Assembly: GCF_024652905.1 (NCBI RefSeq)
Contig: NZ_CP102428.1
Span: forward strand, 136,501 to 200,500
DNA from: Pseudomonas oryzihabitans
GTDB lineage: Bacteria > Pseudomonadota > Gammaproteobacteria > Pseudomonadales > Pseudomonadaceae
Reading direction: 5' to 3'
Length of the DNA: 64,000 nucleotides
The notes below the pieces were generated by a model, which saw nothing but the letters and a program-made list of their open reading frames with translations, ran no database searches and was not told where the DNA came from. Made by a program: the position numbers and the translations under genes. Position 1 is the stretch's first letter, and each line of letters starts with the position of its first letter. Positions 52,518 to 63,310 of the stretch are shown here, in pieces.

Positions 52518-53489
52518 CTACCGCCCCAATACCTCCGGGTTGGCGACACCCGTCGGTTCACCCGCGAAGAAGCCCACCAGGTTGGCGAAGGCCTCGCCGA
52601 AATAGAGCTCGTAACTGTGCTTTTCCACATAGCCCAGATGCGGCGTGCAGAGCACCTTGGGGTGGGCGAGCAAGGGGTCATCCGGTGCCACGGGTTCCTG
52701 CTCGAAGACATCCAGCGCCGCCTGGCCGGGATGCCCCCGTTCCAGCGCCGTGAGCAGGGCGCCGGGTTCGATCAGGCCGGCGCGGGCGGTGTTGACCAGC
52801 AGGGCGCTCTTCTTCATCCGCGCCAGGTCCTCGGCGCGCACGCAGCCGCGGCTGCGCTCGCTGTATCTGAGGTGCAGGCTGATGACATCGGCCTCGGCGA
52901 AGAAAGCCTCCTGGCTGGCGGCCGCGCGGTGGCCGTCGGCTTCGGCGCGGGCGCGCGAGGCCTCGCTGCCCCAGACCAGCACCGGCATGCCGAAGGCCTG
53001 GCCGTAGCGCGCCAGGCGCTGACCGATCTTGCCGTAGCCCCAAATGCCGAGGATCTGTCCATCCAGCCGTTCGCCCAGGTTGACCTGCCAGCGCCCGGCA
53101 TAGAGGGCGTCGATGGCCGGCTTGAGCCGGCGGCGGGCCATGAGGATCAGGGTCCAGGTCAACTCGGCGGTGGAGACCGGCGAGCCGCTGCCTTCGCAGA
53201 CCGCCACGCCCTGGTGAGTGCAGGCGGCCACGTCGAGATGGGCGGTGGCCTTGCCGGTCTGGCTGATCAGCTTGAGCCGCGGCAGGTGCGCCAGCAGCTC
53301 GGCGTCGATACGGGTGCGCTCGCGGGTCAGCACCAGGGCATCGGCATCGCGGAAGCGCTCCACCAGCACCTGGGGATCGCGCTCGGCGTCGTGATAGAGC
53401 GTCACCTGGTGCCCGGCGCGCTGGAGCAAGGGATAGCAATCCAGGGTTTCGACGACGTGCTGGTAGTCGTCGGGGATGACGATATGCAT
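52518..53489 (-). CDS. D-isomer-specific 2-hydroxyacid dehydrogenase
   Basis: The 323-residue NAD-dependent dehydrogenase has the Rossmann motif LGIWGYGKIGQRLARYG and the catalytic Arg in NTARAGLIEPGAL, with Glu and His in LCTPHLGYVE. The N-terminus MHIVIPDDYQHVVETLDCYP fits the phosphoglycerate-dehydrogenase-like group. The substrate is unknown; relatives act on glyoxylate/hydroxypyruvate or broader 2-oxo acids. ATG 53489 follows GGAG. Confidence 0.9.
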   Translation of the reverse strand: MHIVIPDDYQHVVETLDCYPLLQRAGHQVTLYHDAERDPQVLVERFRDADALVLTRERTRIDAELLAHLPRLKLISQTGKATAHLDVAACTHQGVAVCEGSGSPVSTAELTWTLILMARRRLKPAIDALYAGRWQVNLGERLDGQILGIWGYGKIGQRLARYGQAFGMPVLVWGSEASRARAEADGHRAAASQEAFFAEADVISLHLRYSERSRGCVRAEDLARMKKSALLVNTARAGLIEPGALLTALERGHPGQAALDVFEQEPVAPDDPLLAHPKVLCTPHLGYVEKHSYELYFGEAFANLVGFFAGEPTGVANPEVLGR

Positions 53490-53562
53490 GGCGGGCTCCG
53501 TTGTTGTTCTGAACCGCCAGTGGAGCACCTGCAAGGTCGTCCGACAAGATCCGGCATCGCTC

Positions 53563-53605
53563 TCGTAGGTTGGGCTGATACGGCTTCACCGTCGAAGCCC
53601 AACGG
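53563..53605. repeat. Left half of a GTAGGTTGGG element
   Basis: CGTAGGTTGGGCTGATACGG...CGAAGCCCAACGGCC lies just before the stop codon of the siderophore ATPase gene. The right half is absent. Confidence 0.75.
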
Positions 53606-53611
53606 CCAGGC

Positions 53612-54403
53612 CTAGTAAGGAATCACCAGCGGCGTGCCCGCCAGGGGATTCTCGATCACCGCGCATTTGAGGCCGTACAGCGCCTCGATCAGCTCGGGCG
53701 TGACGATTTCCGCCGGTGGCCCCTCGGCGAGGATGCGCCCGGCGCGCAGGGCGATGATGTGGTCGGCGTAGCGACAGGCCTGATTGAGGTCGTGCAGCAC
53801 CGCCACCAGGGTGCGACCACCCTCGCGATTGAGCCGGCAGAGCAACTCCATCAGCTCCACCTGGTGAGCGATGTCCAGGTAGGTGGTGGGCTCGTCGAGC
53901 AGCAGCAACGGGGTCTCCTGGGCCAGTGCCAGGGCGATCCAGACGCGCTGGCGCTGGCCGCCGGACAGGCTGTCCACCGCCCGCTCGGCCAGTTCCAGGG
54001 TATTGGTGGCTTCCAGGGCGTGCTGCACCGCGCGCTCGTCGGCATCCGTCCAGCCGGCGAAGGCCTGGCGATGGGGATGGCGCCCACGCGCCACCAGATC
54101 GCTGACCAGGATGTCGTCCGGCGCCACGGCGCTCTGCGGCAGCAGGCCGATGCGACGGGCCACCTCGCGGGTCGGCAGGTCCTGGATCAGCCGGCCGTCC
54201 AGGCGTACCTCGCCGGCACTGGGGCGGATCAGCCGCGCCAGGCTGCGCAGCAGGGTCGACTTGCCGCAGCCATTGGGACCGATGATGACGGTGAAGCGGC
54301 CATCGGGCAGCCGCACATCGAGGTCGGCGCAGATCGGCTGGCCGCCGTAGCCCACGGTAAGGCCGTGAGCGGCGAGGCGGCTGGAGGGGGCGTCTTGGCT
54401 CAT
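53612..54403 (-). CDS. Ferric-siderophore ABC transporter ATPase (FecE/FhuC-like)
   Basis: The 263-residue ATPase energises siderophore import through the two permeases encoded upstream. Walker A GPNGCGKSTLLRSL, the Q-loop region LPQSAVAPDD, signature LSGGQRQRVWIALAL, Walker B LLLLDEPTTYLDI and the H-loop VLHDLNQACRYADH are all intact. ATG 54403 overlaps the upstream permease stop as ATGA, like the other junctions in this operon; an ATG at 54418 is possible. Confidence 0.93.
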   Translation of the reverse strand: MSQDAPSSRLAAHGLTVGYGGQPICADLDVRLPDGRFTVIIGPNGCGKSTLLRSLARLIRPSAGEVRLDGRLIQDLPTREVARRIGLLPQSAVAPDDILVSDLVARGRHPHRQAFAGWTDADERAVQHALEATNTLELAERAVDSLSGGQRQRVWIALALAQETPLLLLDEPTTYLDIAHQVELMELLCRLNREGGRTLVAVLHDLNQACRYADHIIALRAGRILAEGPPAEIVTPELIEALYGLKCAVIENPLAGTPLVIPY

Positions 54404-55413
54404 GAGGTCCGCCGCCATTCGCGGCTCAGCAGGAAGATCAGATAGAGGCCGCCCAGGGCGCCGGTGAGCAACCCGACCGGAATCTGGAAGGGCGCCAGCA
54501 ACCGCTGGGCCAGCAGATCGGCCAGGGCGGTGAGGCAGGCGCCGAGCAGGGCGGGGGCGAGGATACCCAGATCGGCGCTGCGGGTTAGGCGACGGGCCAG
54601 TTGGGGCGCCGCCAGGGCGACGAAGCCGATGGGGCCGGCGGTGGCGATGGCCAGGGCGGCCAGGGCCACGGCGACGGCCAACAGCAGATTCTGGCTGGGC
54701 AGTACGGCCAGGCCTAGGGCGCGGGCCAGGTCGTCGCCCAGCTCCAGCAGGCGCAGCCGGCGCGCCAGCCAGGCGGCCAGCGGCAGCAGCAACAGGCAGC
54801 CGGCGAGCAGGGTCAGGGTGCGGCTCCAGGTCAGCATGTCCAGGCTGCCGAACAGCCAGAGCCGGGCCTCCTGGGCTTCGTCCAGCTCGGCGCGGGTCAG
54901 CAGGTATTCGTTGAGCGAGGCGAGCAGGGCGCTGATGGCGATGCCCAGCAGGATCATCCGCTCGCCGCGGATGCCGGCCAGGGCGGCGAGTCCGGCCACC
55001 AGTACCGCGGCCAGGAGACCGCCGCTGAGGGCGCCCAGCATCAGCGCCGCGCCGCCCAGTTGCAGCCAGAGCAGGGTGATCAGCGCACCGCTGGCCGAGC
55101 CGACGGTGAAGCCCACCAGATCCGGACTGGCCAGGGGATTGCGCGCCAGCCGCTGGAAGATGGCACCGCTGGCACCCAGGGCCGCGCCGACGCCAAAGGC
55201 CGCCAGTAGTCGCGGCAGGCGCAGCTCCAGCAGGATCAGACTGGCCAGGGCGTCGCCCCGACCGAGCAGGGTGGCCGCCACCCGGTGCGGCGCCGGAGCG
55301 AAGGCGCCGCCGCTGAGGGTCAGGGCACAGATACCGATGGCCGCCAGCAGGAGCAGCAACAGGCAGGCCTTGAAGCGCGCCGAGCGGCGGGGGGCGAAGC
55401 GATGGCGACTCAA
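54400..55413 (-). CDS. Ferric-siderophore ABC transporter permease (FecD-like)
   Basis: The 337-residue BtuCD-type permease has about ten membrane helices. It has GASGAIFQRLARNPLASPDL and GPIGFVALAAPQLARRL, the second including the coupling-helix motif. A TTG start at 55413 overlaps the preceding permease stop (TTGA) and is chosen because it gives the usual family length; a much longer upstream reading would encode an arginine-rich shadow of the neighbour gene. Translational coupling is expected. Confidence 0.9.
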   Translation of the reverse strand: MSRHRFAPRRSARFKACLLLLLLAAIGICALTLSGGAFAPAPHRVAATLLGRGDALASLILLELRLPRLLAAFGVGAALGASGAIFQRLARNPLASPDLVGFTVGSASGALITLLWLQLGGAALMLGALSGGLLAAVLVAGLAALAGIRGERMILLGIAISALLASLNEYLLTRAELDEAQEARLWLFGSLDMLTWSRTLTLLAGCLLLLPLAAWLARRLRLLELGDDLARALGLAVLPSQNLLLAVAVALAALAIATAGPIGFVALAAPQLARRLTRSADLGILAPALLGACLTALADLLAQRLLAPFQIPVGLLTGALGGLYLIFLLSREWRRTS

Positions 55414-56450
55414 GGGCGCACCCGCCGGGCGGAACGGATGATCAGCGCGAGGAGCACCGGGGTGCCGAGCAGGGCGCAGACGATTCCCGCCTCCAGCTCG
55501 CCCGGCAGGGCCACGCGGCGGCCCAGGGTATCGGCCAGCAACAGCAGATTGGCTCCGGCCAGGGGCGCCAGCGCCAGGATCCAGCGCCAGTCGGCGCCCA
55601 CCAGCAGGCGCAAGGCGTGGGGCACTACCAGGCCGAGAAAGCCGATGGGTCCGGCCACCGCAGTGGCGGCGCCGCACAGCAGCACGATGGCGACGAAGGC
55701 GAGCAGCCGCAGTTGTCCGGGGCGGGCGCCGAGGGCGCGACCGAGGTCGTCGCCCAGGGCCAGGGCATTGAGCCGGCATCCCAGGGGTAGGCCCAGCAGC
55801 AGGCCGATCAGCAGCAGCGGCAGGATGCCGAGGGCGCCACCTGGCGTCTGGCCGCTCAGGGCGCCTACCGCCCAGAAGCGATAACTGTCGAACACCGCGC
55901 TGTCGAACAGGGTGATGATGCCGGTGCAGGCGTTGAGGCTGGCGCTCAGGGCGATGCCGGCCAGGATCAACCGTATGGGCTGACCGCGGGCCGGGGCACT
56001 GCCACCGAGCAGATAGACCAGGCCGGCGGCCAGGGCCGCGCCCAGCAGGGCACAGGCCAGGCGCGTCGGGGCATCGTCCAGCCCCAGCAGCGACAGCCCG
56101 GCCACCACGGCGAAGGCCGCCCCGGCGTTGATGCCCAGCAGTCCGGGGTCGGCCAGAGGATTGCGCGTCAGCGCCTGCATCAGGGCACCGGCCAGGCCCA
56201 GGGCCGCACCCACCAGCAGTCCGAGCAGGGTGCGTGGCAGACGCAGCTGCCAGAGCACCACGGCCTCGGTGGAGTCATCGGGCGCGACGAGCAGGTGCAG
56301 GATCTGCGCCGCCGACAGCGACCGTGCGCCTATGCCCAGACTCGCCACCACCGCCAGCGCCAGGACGATCAGCAGCAGGACCAGCACCAGGCCACCGCGG
56401 GCGGCGGATGCCCGTTGTGCAAGAGGCGCGGGGCGGGCCGGCGGGGTCAT
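55410..56450 (-). CDS. Ferric-siderophore ABC transporter permease (FecC-like)
   Basis: The 346-residue BtuCD-type permease has about ten helices. The family motifs GLAGALMQALTRNPLADPGL, GINAGAAFAVVAG and GPIGFLGLVVPHALRLLVG are present. ATG 56450 overlaps the binding-protein stop (ATGA). Together with FecD-like it forms the heterodimeric membrane channel. Confidence 0.92.
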   Translation of the reverse strand: MTPPARPAPLAQRASAARGGLVLVLLLIVLALAVVASLGIGARSLSAAQILHLLVAPDDSTEAVVLWQLRLPRTLLGLLVGAALGLAGALMQALTRNPLADPGLLGINAGAAFAVVAGLSLLGLDDAPTRLACALLGAALAAGLVYLLGGSAPARGQPIRLILAGIALSASLNACTGIITLFDSAVFDSYRFWAVGALSGQTPGGALGILPLLLIGLLLGLPLGCRLNALALGDDLGRALGARPGQLRLLAFVAIVLLCGAATAVAGPIGFLGLVVPHALRLLVGADWRWILALAPLAGANLLLLADTLGRRVALPGELEAGIVCALLGTPVLLALIIRSARRVRP

Positions 56451-57391
56451 GTCATCCCCAGGGCGCCGGCGACCGTGCCGATCACCTGGCGGGCGGCGAG
56501 GGGCCCGGCGTTGAGATAGAAGGCGTCGGTATCCACGCGAACGGCCCGGGACTGACGCACCGCAGTCAGCCGCGGCCACAGCGGTTGCCGCGCCAGGCTG
56601 GCCAGGGCGGTGCCCTGCTCGGCGTAGAACAGCCAGTCGGCGTCGGCCAGATCCAACAACTCGGGGCTGACATCCCGCGAGGTGCCCTTGAAGCGCTGCG
56701 CCGCCGGACGGGTCACGCCCATCGCCTGCAGCAGCCCGCCGGCAAAGGAATCCGCGCCCATCAGGCGCAGTCGCGCGCCGCTGGAAAACAGCAGGGAGGC
56801 GGAGGGTGGCTGGGCGCCGAAGCGCTGCGCCAGGCCGGCGAGATCCCGATCCAGCTCCGCCAGCAGGCGCTCGGCCTGCTGGCGCCGCCCCAGGGCATCA
56901 GCCAGCACCAGGAAGTCCGGCCGCCAGTTGCCACCGGTGCCGCGCGCCACCACCGTGGGGGCGATGCGCGAAAACAGCTCCAGGCCGCCGGCCTTGAGCA
57001 CGGTGCGATTGAGCACGATGAGATCCGGCGCCAGGCGCGCCAGGGCTTCCAGATCCGGCGCCTGACGACTGCCCAGGTCGACCATGGCGTCCAGCTCGCT
57101 GGCGCGGCTGGCGAGGACGGTGCGCAGATAGCCGGGCGCCAGGTCGCGATTGTCCACCCGGGTGGTGCCGGCCGGGATCACGCCCAGGCTTAGAGCGGCG
57201 TCCAGCTGGCCGGTGGAGATCACGGCCACCCGCTGGGGTTGGCGTGGGATAAGGGTGCTGCCCACCACATGCTCCACCTGCCGCGGGAATTCACCATCCG
57301 CCGCCGACGCACGTGCGCATACCCGACCCGGCAGCCCGGCGAGCAGGGCGGTACCGGCGGCGAATTGCAGAAGGGCGCGGCGATCGAGCAT
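56447..57391 (-). CDS. Periplasmic ferric-siderophore-binding protein (FecB/FhuD-like)
   Basis: The 314-residue class III substrate-binding protein has a possible Tat-type signal (MLDRRALLQFAAGTALLAGL). It has two alpha/beta lobes joined by a long helix; motifs include PQRVAVISTGQLDAALSLGV, LEALARLAPDLIVLNR and AVRVDTDAFYLNAG. It would carry a ferric siderophore from the TonB receptor to the FecCD-like channel. ATG 57391 is chosen over a GTG at 57475, which adds an unlikely proline/arginine-rich stretch. Confidence 0.88.
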   Translation of the reverse strand: MLDRRALLQFAAGTALLAGLPGRVCARASAADGEFPRQVEHVVGSTLIPRQPQRVAVISTGQLDAALSLGVIPAGTTRVDNRDLAPGYLRTVLASRASELDAMVDLGSRQAPDLEALARLAPDLIVLNRTVLKAGGLELFSRIAPTVVARGTGGNWRPDFLVLADALGRRQQAERLLAELDRDLAGLAQRFGAQPPSASLLFSSGARLRLMGADSFAGGLLQAMGVTRPAAQRFKGTSRDVSPELLDLADADWLFYAEQGTALASLARQPLWPRLTAVRQSRAVRVDTDAFYLNAGPLAARQVIGTVAGALGMT

Positions 57392-57489
57392 GACGGGGAC
57401 TGGCTGAAGACCGAAAGAGGCCCGCCAGGCGGGCCGAGGCCCCACGGCGGGGCGGCTAGGATAGAGCATCAACACGGGGCTGGCATTCT

Positions 57490-57535
57490 TTACCCCCTCT
57501 CCCCCTGGAAGAGGGCTGGGGTGAGGGCAGGCCGC
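57490..57535. repeat. C-rich palindrome between receptor and binding-protein genes
   Basis: TACCCCCTCTCCCCCTGGAA followed by GAGGGCTGGGGTGAGGG is a copy of the dispersed C-rich element. It lies between the stop of the TonB receptor and the next gene of the uptake operon and may lower expression of the downstream genes. Confidence 0.6.
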
Positions 57536-57539
57536 TGGC

Positions 57540-59723
57540 TTAGAAGCTCACCGTGGCACTCAGCCGCGCCGTCCGCGGCTCACCCACGGCCACCTGCAGC
57601 GGGCTGTTGGCGCTCGACGGGTAGTATTCCTTGTCGAACAGGTTATCCACGTTCAGCTGCAGCCGGGTCTGGTAGCCGGTCACCGGCAGGTCCCAACGCA
57701 GGAAGGCGTCGGCCACGGTGTAGCTGCTCATGTAGAAGCTGTTGGCCGCATCGCCGGCGCGCTCGCCGACGTAGCGGGCGCCGCCACCGAGGTGCCAGCC
57801 ACCCAGGTTGGACGGTACCAGCAGGTGATGGGTCAGATAGAGACTGCCGCTGTGCTCGGGTGCCTGGGTCAGGCGATTGCCTTCGTTGCTGGGGTCGTCG
57901 AGCACCTTGGTCTTGTTGTAGGCATAGGTGGCGACCATGTCCCAGCGTTCGGCCAGGCGACCGGTGAGATCCACTTCCACGCCGCGGGAGCCGACCTTGC
58001 CGGCGGCTTCGCTGACATTGAGCCTACCGGTCGGCACGACAACATTGGTCTTTTCAATGTCATAGAGCGCCACGTTCAGATTGAGCCCGGGTGCGAGGTC
58101 GTACTTGGCCCCCACTTCGTAGCTACGGCCTTCCTCCGGATCGAAGGTATTGCCGGAGCCATCCTGGGTGTTCGGGACAAAGGAGCGGCTATAGTTGCCG
58201 TAGAGCGACAGCGCATCGGTGGCCTGGAACACGACACCGGCCAGGGGCAGCAGGGCATTGTCCTGGCGATCCAGGGTTTCGCGACGGCTGCTGCCGGTGC
58301 CCACGCGACCGTACTGGTCGAAGTGCTGATAGCGACCGCCCAGTACCAGGATCCAGCGATCGTTCAGGTGCCAGTTGTCCTTGACGTAGAGCGAGGTGGA
58401 TTCCAGTTCGCTGACCAGATCGCTGGTCGCGGGATCGACTCGGCTGGGCGCAGCCAGGCGACCATAGCTGGGATTGAAGATATTAAAACTCGGCGTGGCA
58501 CCGGTGTTGCGGTAGGTCTTGCCGCGCACCTGGCTGTTGTCTTCGTGATCGACACCGACCAACAGATCGTGCCGTTGGCCGAACAGCTCCTGGCGACCGA
58601 CGACGTCCCAACTGGCGTACTTGGTCTCATAGTCATAGTGCCCGCCATTCGCCTGGCGATTCAGCTGGCCAGTGGTCGCCAGTTGATTGGACGTTTGCGG
58701 CTGAGCGAACGAAAGCCCATAGCGGTCGTTGTTCCAGGCATAGGTCAAACGGGTCTTCCAGTCATCGCTGAGCTGATACTCATAGCGCGCACTGGCGGTC
58801 TCGGTGATACCGTCGCCCTTGGCCCATTGCTCGTCCAGGCGCTTGTTGTAGTCGACTTTGGCCGGATGCCCATTGACGAACACCGTCCCCCGATCCACCG
58901 GGCCGCTGTAGTCGTTATAGGAATAGGCCAGGGTCAGGCTGGCGCGCTCGCCGGTCCAGGAGAGCGACGGCGCCACCAGACTGTGCTGATCCACGCCATA
59001 ATTGCGCCAGTAGTCCTCGTTCTGGCGCTCGGCGATCAGCCGATAGGCGAAGCCGCTGTCACCCAGGGGGCCGGTGGTGTCGACGCCGAGATTGCCGCCG
59101 CCCTCGCTGTAGGCCGAGCCGCTCAGGGTGGTGCGTTGCTGGTACTGCGGCTGCTTGCTGACCACGTTGATCAGGCCGCCGGGCTCCAGGGCGCCATAGA
59201 GCAGCGAGGCGGGGCCCTTCAGGACTTCCACGCGCTCGGCGGTGGCATCGAAGTTGTGCGACAGATTCGAGCGCACCCCATCGCGAAAGATGGAGCCATC
59301 GGCGTTGCTGCCGAAGCCACGTTTGACGAAGGCATCCTTGGTCCCGGCCAGGGTGTTGCTCTGGGTCACGCCGCTGACGAATTTAGAGGCGTCGTCCAGG
59401 GTCCGCACCTCGTAGTCTTGGAGCAGTTGCGGAGTCACGGTCTGCACCGACTGCGCCTCTTCCTTGATCGGCACGTCGCTCTTGCTCGCGGTCGAGGCGC
59501 GGGTCGCCCGATAGCCCTGGTCGGCCTCGCTGGCCGTAGCGGAGATGTCCATGGGGGCGAGGGTGGTGTCAGCCGCTGCCAGCAGATCCGAACTGGTCGC
59601 CAGGGCCAGGGTGCTGAAGGCGAAGGGCGCGAAACGGCGAAGGGCTCTGGGCGGCGTGTTCAAGGGCGTTCTCGGGAGGGGCGGAAAAGGTGGCGGCGAT
59701 TCTATGTTGATAGTCATTCTCAC
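57540..59723 (-). CDS. TonB-dependent ferric-siderophore receptor
   Basis: This outer-membrane siderophore receptor has about 707-727 residues depending on start. After the signal region comes a TonB-box-like DISATAS stretch and a plug domain (VQTVTPQLLQDYEVRTLDDA, RGFGSNADGSIFRDGVR, VEVLKGPASLLYGALEPGG). A 22-strand barrel ends in LQLNVDNLFDKEYYPS and a terminal phenylalanine (ATVSF). It is closest to the ferrichrome/FhuE/hydroxamate group. GTG 59723 has AAGAGGA upstream; a TTG at 59663 would give a more ordinary signal peptide. No FecI/FecR genes or N-terminal signalling domain are seen, so control is probably by Fur. Confidence 0.92.
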   Translation of the reverse strand: MRMTINIESPPPFPPLPRTPLNTPPRALRRFAPFAFSTLALATSSDLLAAADTTLAPMDISATASEADQGYRATRASTASKSDVPIKEEAQSVQTVTPQLLQDYEVRTLDDASKFVSGVTQSNTLAGTKDAFVKRGFGSNADGSIFRDGVRSNLSHNFDATAERVEVLKGPASLLYGALEPGGLINVVSKQPQYQQRTTLSGSAYSEGGGNLGVDTTGPLGDSGFAYRLIAERQNEDYWRNYGVDQHSLVAPSLSWTGERASLTLAYSYNDYSGPVDRGTVFVNGHPAKVDYNKRLDEQWAKGDGITETASARYEYQLSDDWKTRLTYAWNNDRYGLSFAQPQTSNQLATTGQLNRQANGGHYDYETKYASWDVVGRQELFGQRHDLLVGVDHEDNSQVRGKTYRNTGATPSFNIFNPSYGRLAAPSRVDPATSDLVSELESTSLYVKDNWHLNDRWILVLGGRYQHFDQYGRVGTGSSRRETLDRQDNALLPLAGVVFQATDALSLYGNYSRSFVPNTQDGSGNTFDPEEGRSYEVGAKYDLAPGLNLNVALYDIEKTNVVVPTGRLNVSEAAGKVGSRGVEVDLTGRLAERWDMVATYAYNKTKVLDDPSNEGNRLTQAPEHSGSLYLTHHLLVPSNLGGWHLGGGARYVGERAGDAANSFYMSSYTVADAFLRWDLPVTGYQTRLQLNVDNLFDKEYYPSSANSPLQVAVGEPRTARLSATVSF
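59704..59722 (-). promoter_or_regulatory. Fur-box-like site at the receptor start
   Basis: Read on the minus strand the 19 bases GAGAATGACTATCAACATA and neighbours match about 13 of 19 positions of the Fur consensus (GATAATGATAATCATTATC). The site overlaps the GTG start; if it is a real operator, translation more likely begins at the TTG downstream. Confidence 0.45.
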
Positions 59724-59760
59724 GTAAATCGAATCCTCTTACCGTTGATGCTCGGGTGCG

Positions 59761-61298
<1,538 letters not shown>

Positions 61299-61325
61299 TT
61301 CCTAATCTGTTGTTCTTATCGTTGC

Positions 61326-61355
61326 GATTCGGGGCTGTCTAGACAGCCCCGAATC
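61326..61355. repeat. Perfect 30-base palindrome between guaB and guaA
   Basis: GATTCGGGGCTGTCT is followed at once by its exact reverse complement. No T-run follows on either strand, so it is not a standard terminator. It might lower read-through, stabilise the guaB transcript, or bind a protein. Confidence 0.75.
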
Positions 61356-61385
61356 GTCTGAACCTAGCGCTATCGAGACCTGGCC

Positions 61386-62963
61386 ATGTCCCAAGACATC
61401 CACGCCCACCGCATCCTCATCCTCGACTTCGGCTCCCAGTACACCCAGCTCATCGCTCGCCGCGTGCGCGAACTGGGCGTCTATTGCGAGCTGCATCCCT
61501 TCGACATGGACGACGCCGACATCCGCGCCTTCGCTCCGCGCGGCATCATCCTTGCCGGCGGGCCCGAGTCGGTCCATGAGGCCGGCAGCCCGCGCGCACC
61601 CAAGGCGGTGTTCGACCTGGGCGTACCGCTGTTCGGCATCTGCTACGGCATGCAGACCATGGCCGAGCAACTCGGCGGCAAGGTCGAAGGCTCCAACATC
61701 CGCGAATTCGGCTATGCCAAGGTCGACGTGGTCGGCAAGAGCCGCCTGCTCGAAGGCATCCAGGACCACCTCGACGACGACGGCGTACTCGGCCTGGACG
61801 TCTGGATGAGCCATGGCGACAAGGTCGGCAAGCTGCCGGAAGGCTTCCACATCGTTGCCAGCACCCCGAGCTGCGCCATCGCCGCCATGGGCGACGACGA
61901 GCGCGGCTGGTACGGCGTGCAGTTCCACCCCGAGGTGACCCACACCAAGCAGGGCGGGCGCATCCTCTCGCGCTTCCTGAAGGACATCTGCGGCTGCGAA
62001 GCCCTCTGGACCCCGGCCAACATCGTCGAGGACGCCATCGCCCAGGTGCGCGCCCAGGTCGGCAGCGCCAACGTGCTGCTGGGCCTCTCCGGCGGTGTCG
62101 ACTCCTCCGTGGTCGCGGCCCTGCTGCACAAGGCCATCGGCGACCAGCTGACCTGCGTCTTCGTCGACAACGGCCTCTTGCGCCTGCACGAGGGTGACCA
62201 GGTGATGGCCATGTTCGCCGAGAACATGGGCGTCAAGGTGATCCGCTCCAATTCCGAGCAGCGTTTCCTGACCAACCTGGAAGGCGAAGCCGATCCGGAG
62301 AAGAAGCGCAAGATCATCGGCCGCACCTTCATCGACGTCTTCGACGCCGAAGCCAGCAAGCTCGACAACATCAAGTTCCTGGCCCAGGGCACCATCTACC
62401 CCGACGTCATCGAGTCGGCCGGCGCCAAGACCGGCAAGGCCCACGTCATCAAGTCCCACCACAATGTCGGCGGCCTGCCCGAGGAGATGAACCTCAAGCT
62501 GGTCGAGCCGCTGCGCGAACTGTTCAAGGACGAGGTGCGCAAGATCGGTCTGGAACTGGGCCTGCCCTACGACATGGTCTACCGCCACCCCTTCCCGGGC
62601 CCGGGCCTGGGCGTGCGCATCCTCGGCGAAGTGAAGAAGGAATACGCCGACCTGCTGCGTCGCGCCGACGACATCTTCATCAGCGAACTGCGCAAGGCCG
62701 ACTGGTACCACAAGGTTAGCCAGGCCTTCGTCGTCTTCCAGCCGGTGAAATCCGTTGGCGTGGTCGGCGACGGCCGCCGCTACGCCTGGGTCGTCGCCCT
62801 GCGCGCGGTGGAAACCATCGACTTCATGACCGCCCGCTGGGCCCATCTGCCCTACGAGCTGCTGGAAAAGGTCTCCAACCGCATCATCAACGAAATCGAC
62901 GGCATCTCCCGCGTCACCTACGACGTCTCGAGCAAACCGCCGGCGACGATTGAGTGGGAGTAA
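61386..62963 (+). CDS. guaA: GMP synthase (glutamine-hydrolysing)
   Basis: GuaA aminates XMP to GMP with glutamine and ATP. The 525-residue protein has an N-terminal class I glutamine amidotransferase (catalytic Cys86 in [11 protein letters not shown], His/Glu in [10 protein letters not shown]), the ATP-pyrophosphatase P-loop [14 protein letters not shown], and the C-terminal dimerisation domain with KPVG-like [12 protein letters not shown] and [18 protein letters not shown]. It ends normally (PPATIEWE). Its 3' end is a documented integration site for genomic islands, and AT-rich foreign-looking DNA begins just downstream. Confidence 0.99.
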   Translation: MSQDIHAHRILILDFGSQYTQLIARRVRELGVYCELHPFDMDDADIRAFAPRGIILAGGPESVHEAGSPRAPKAVFDLGVPLFGICYGMQTMAEQLGGKVEGSNIREFGYAKVDVVGKSRLLEGIQDHLDDDGVLGLDVWMSHGDKVGKLPEGFHIVASTPSCAIAAMGDDERGWYGVQFHPEVTHTKQGGRILSRFLKDICGCEALWTPANIVEDAIAQVRAQVGSANVLLGLSGGVDSSVVAALLHKAIGDQLTCVFVDNGLLRLHEGDQVMAMFAENMGVKVIRSNSEQRFLTNLEGEADPEKKRKIIGRTFIDVFDAEASKLDNIKFLAQGTIYPDVIESAGAKTGKAHVIKSHHNVGGLPEEMNLKLVEPLRELFKDEVRKIGLELGLPYDMVYRHPFPGPGLGVRILGEVKKEYADLLRRADDIFISELRKADWYHKVSQAFVVFQPVKSVGVVGDGRRYAWVVALRAVETIDFMTARWAHLPYELLEKVSNRIINEIDGISRVTYDVSSKPPATIEWE

Positions 62964-63006
62964 GTTCAAGTCCGCCTTGAACCGACAAAAAGTCATAAAG
63001 GTATCC

Positions 63007-63040
63007 CGAAAGCCCGCTTAAACGCGGGCTTTCGCTTTTT
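63007..63040 (+). terminator. Intrinsic terminator of guaA
   Basis: CGAAAGCCCGC (63007-63017) pairs perfectly with 63024-63034 around loop TTAAAC and is followed by CTTTTTTGGG. It is a strong rho-independent terminator. Confidence 0.93.
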
Positions 63041-63310
63041 TGGGTTTGCTAAGTTGCGACAGTATTCTGCTCCATAGCTGTAGTGTTAATCTGGCAGGGT
63101 ATTGAGCCGTCGAAAGACTAATATTGCTAGAAATAGAAAATAAATGAGTTTTATGTGTTTTAATGTATTGGTTGCTCGGGGCGATTGAGATCTTCTTATT
63201 GATGGCTTCGGATTGAAAGTGAATATGTGATTAATTTAGTAAGTTGGTCCATTTTCTTCATGTAAGCCTCTGCTAAAATAGTTAATCACTGCCATCTCGC
63301 GGTAGTTCAA
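63041..63310. other. AT-rich spacer at a likely island edge
   Basis: The interval between the guaA terminator and the next gene is strikingly AT-rich; for instance only 17 of 60 bases at 63121-63180 are G or C, against the GC-rich rest of the window. No gene was found in it. A TAAAAT hexamer at 63274-63279 may be the -10 box for the downstream gene. No second copy of the guaA 3' end (attachment repeat) lies in the window. Confidence 0.6.

Noticed and set aside
61326-61355. guaB-guaA palindrome as an intrinsic terminator
   Set aside because: No T-run follows on either strand, so it is listed as a palindrome of unknown role.
62964-63310. Integrase or tRNA attachment site directly after guaA
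   Set aside because: No frame with integrase motifs, tRNA cloverleaf or duplicated guaA end is visible before the window ends; an attachment repeat would have to lie outside.
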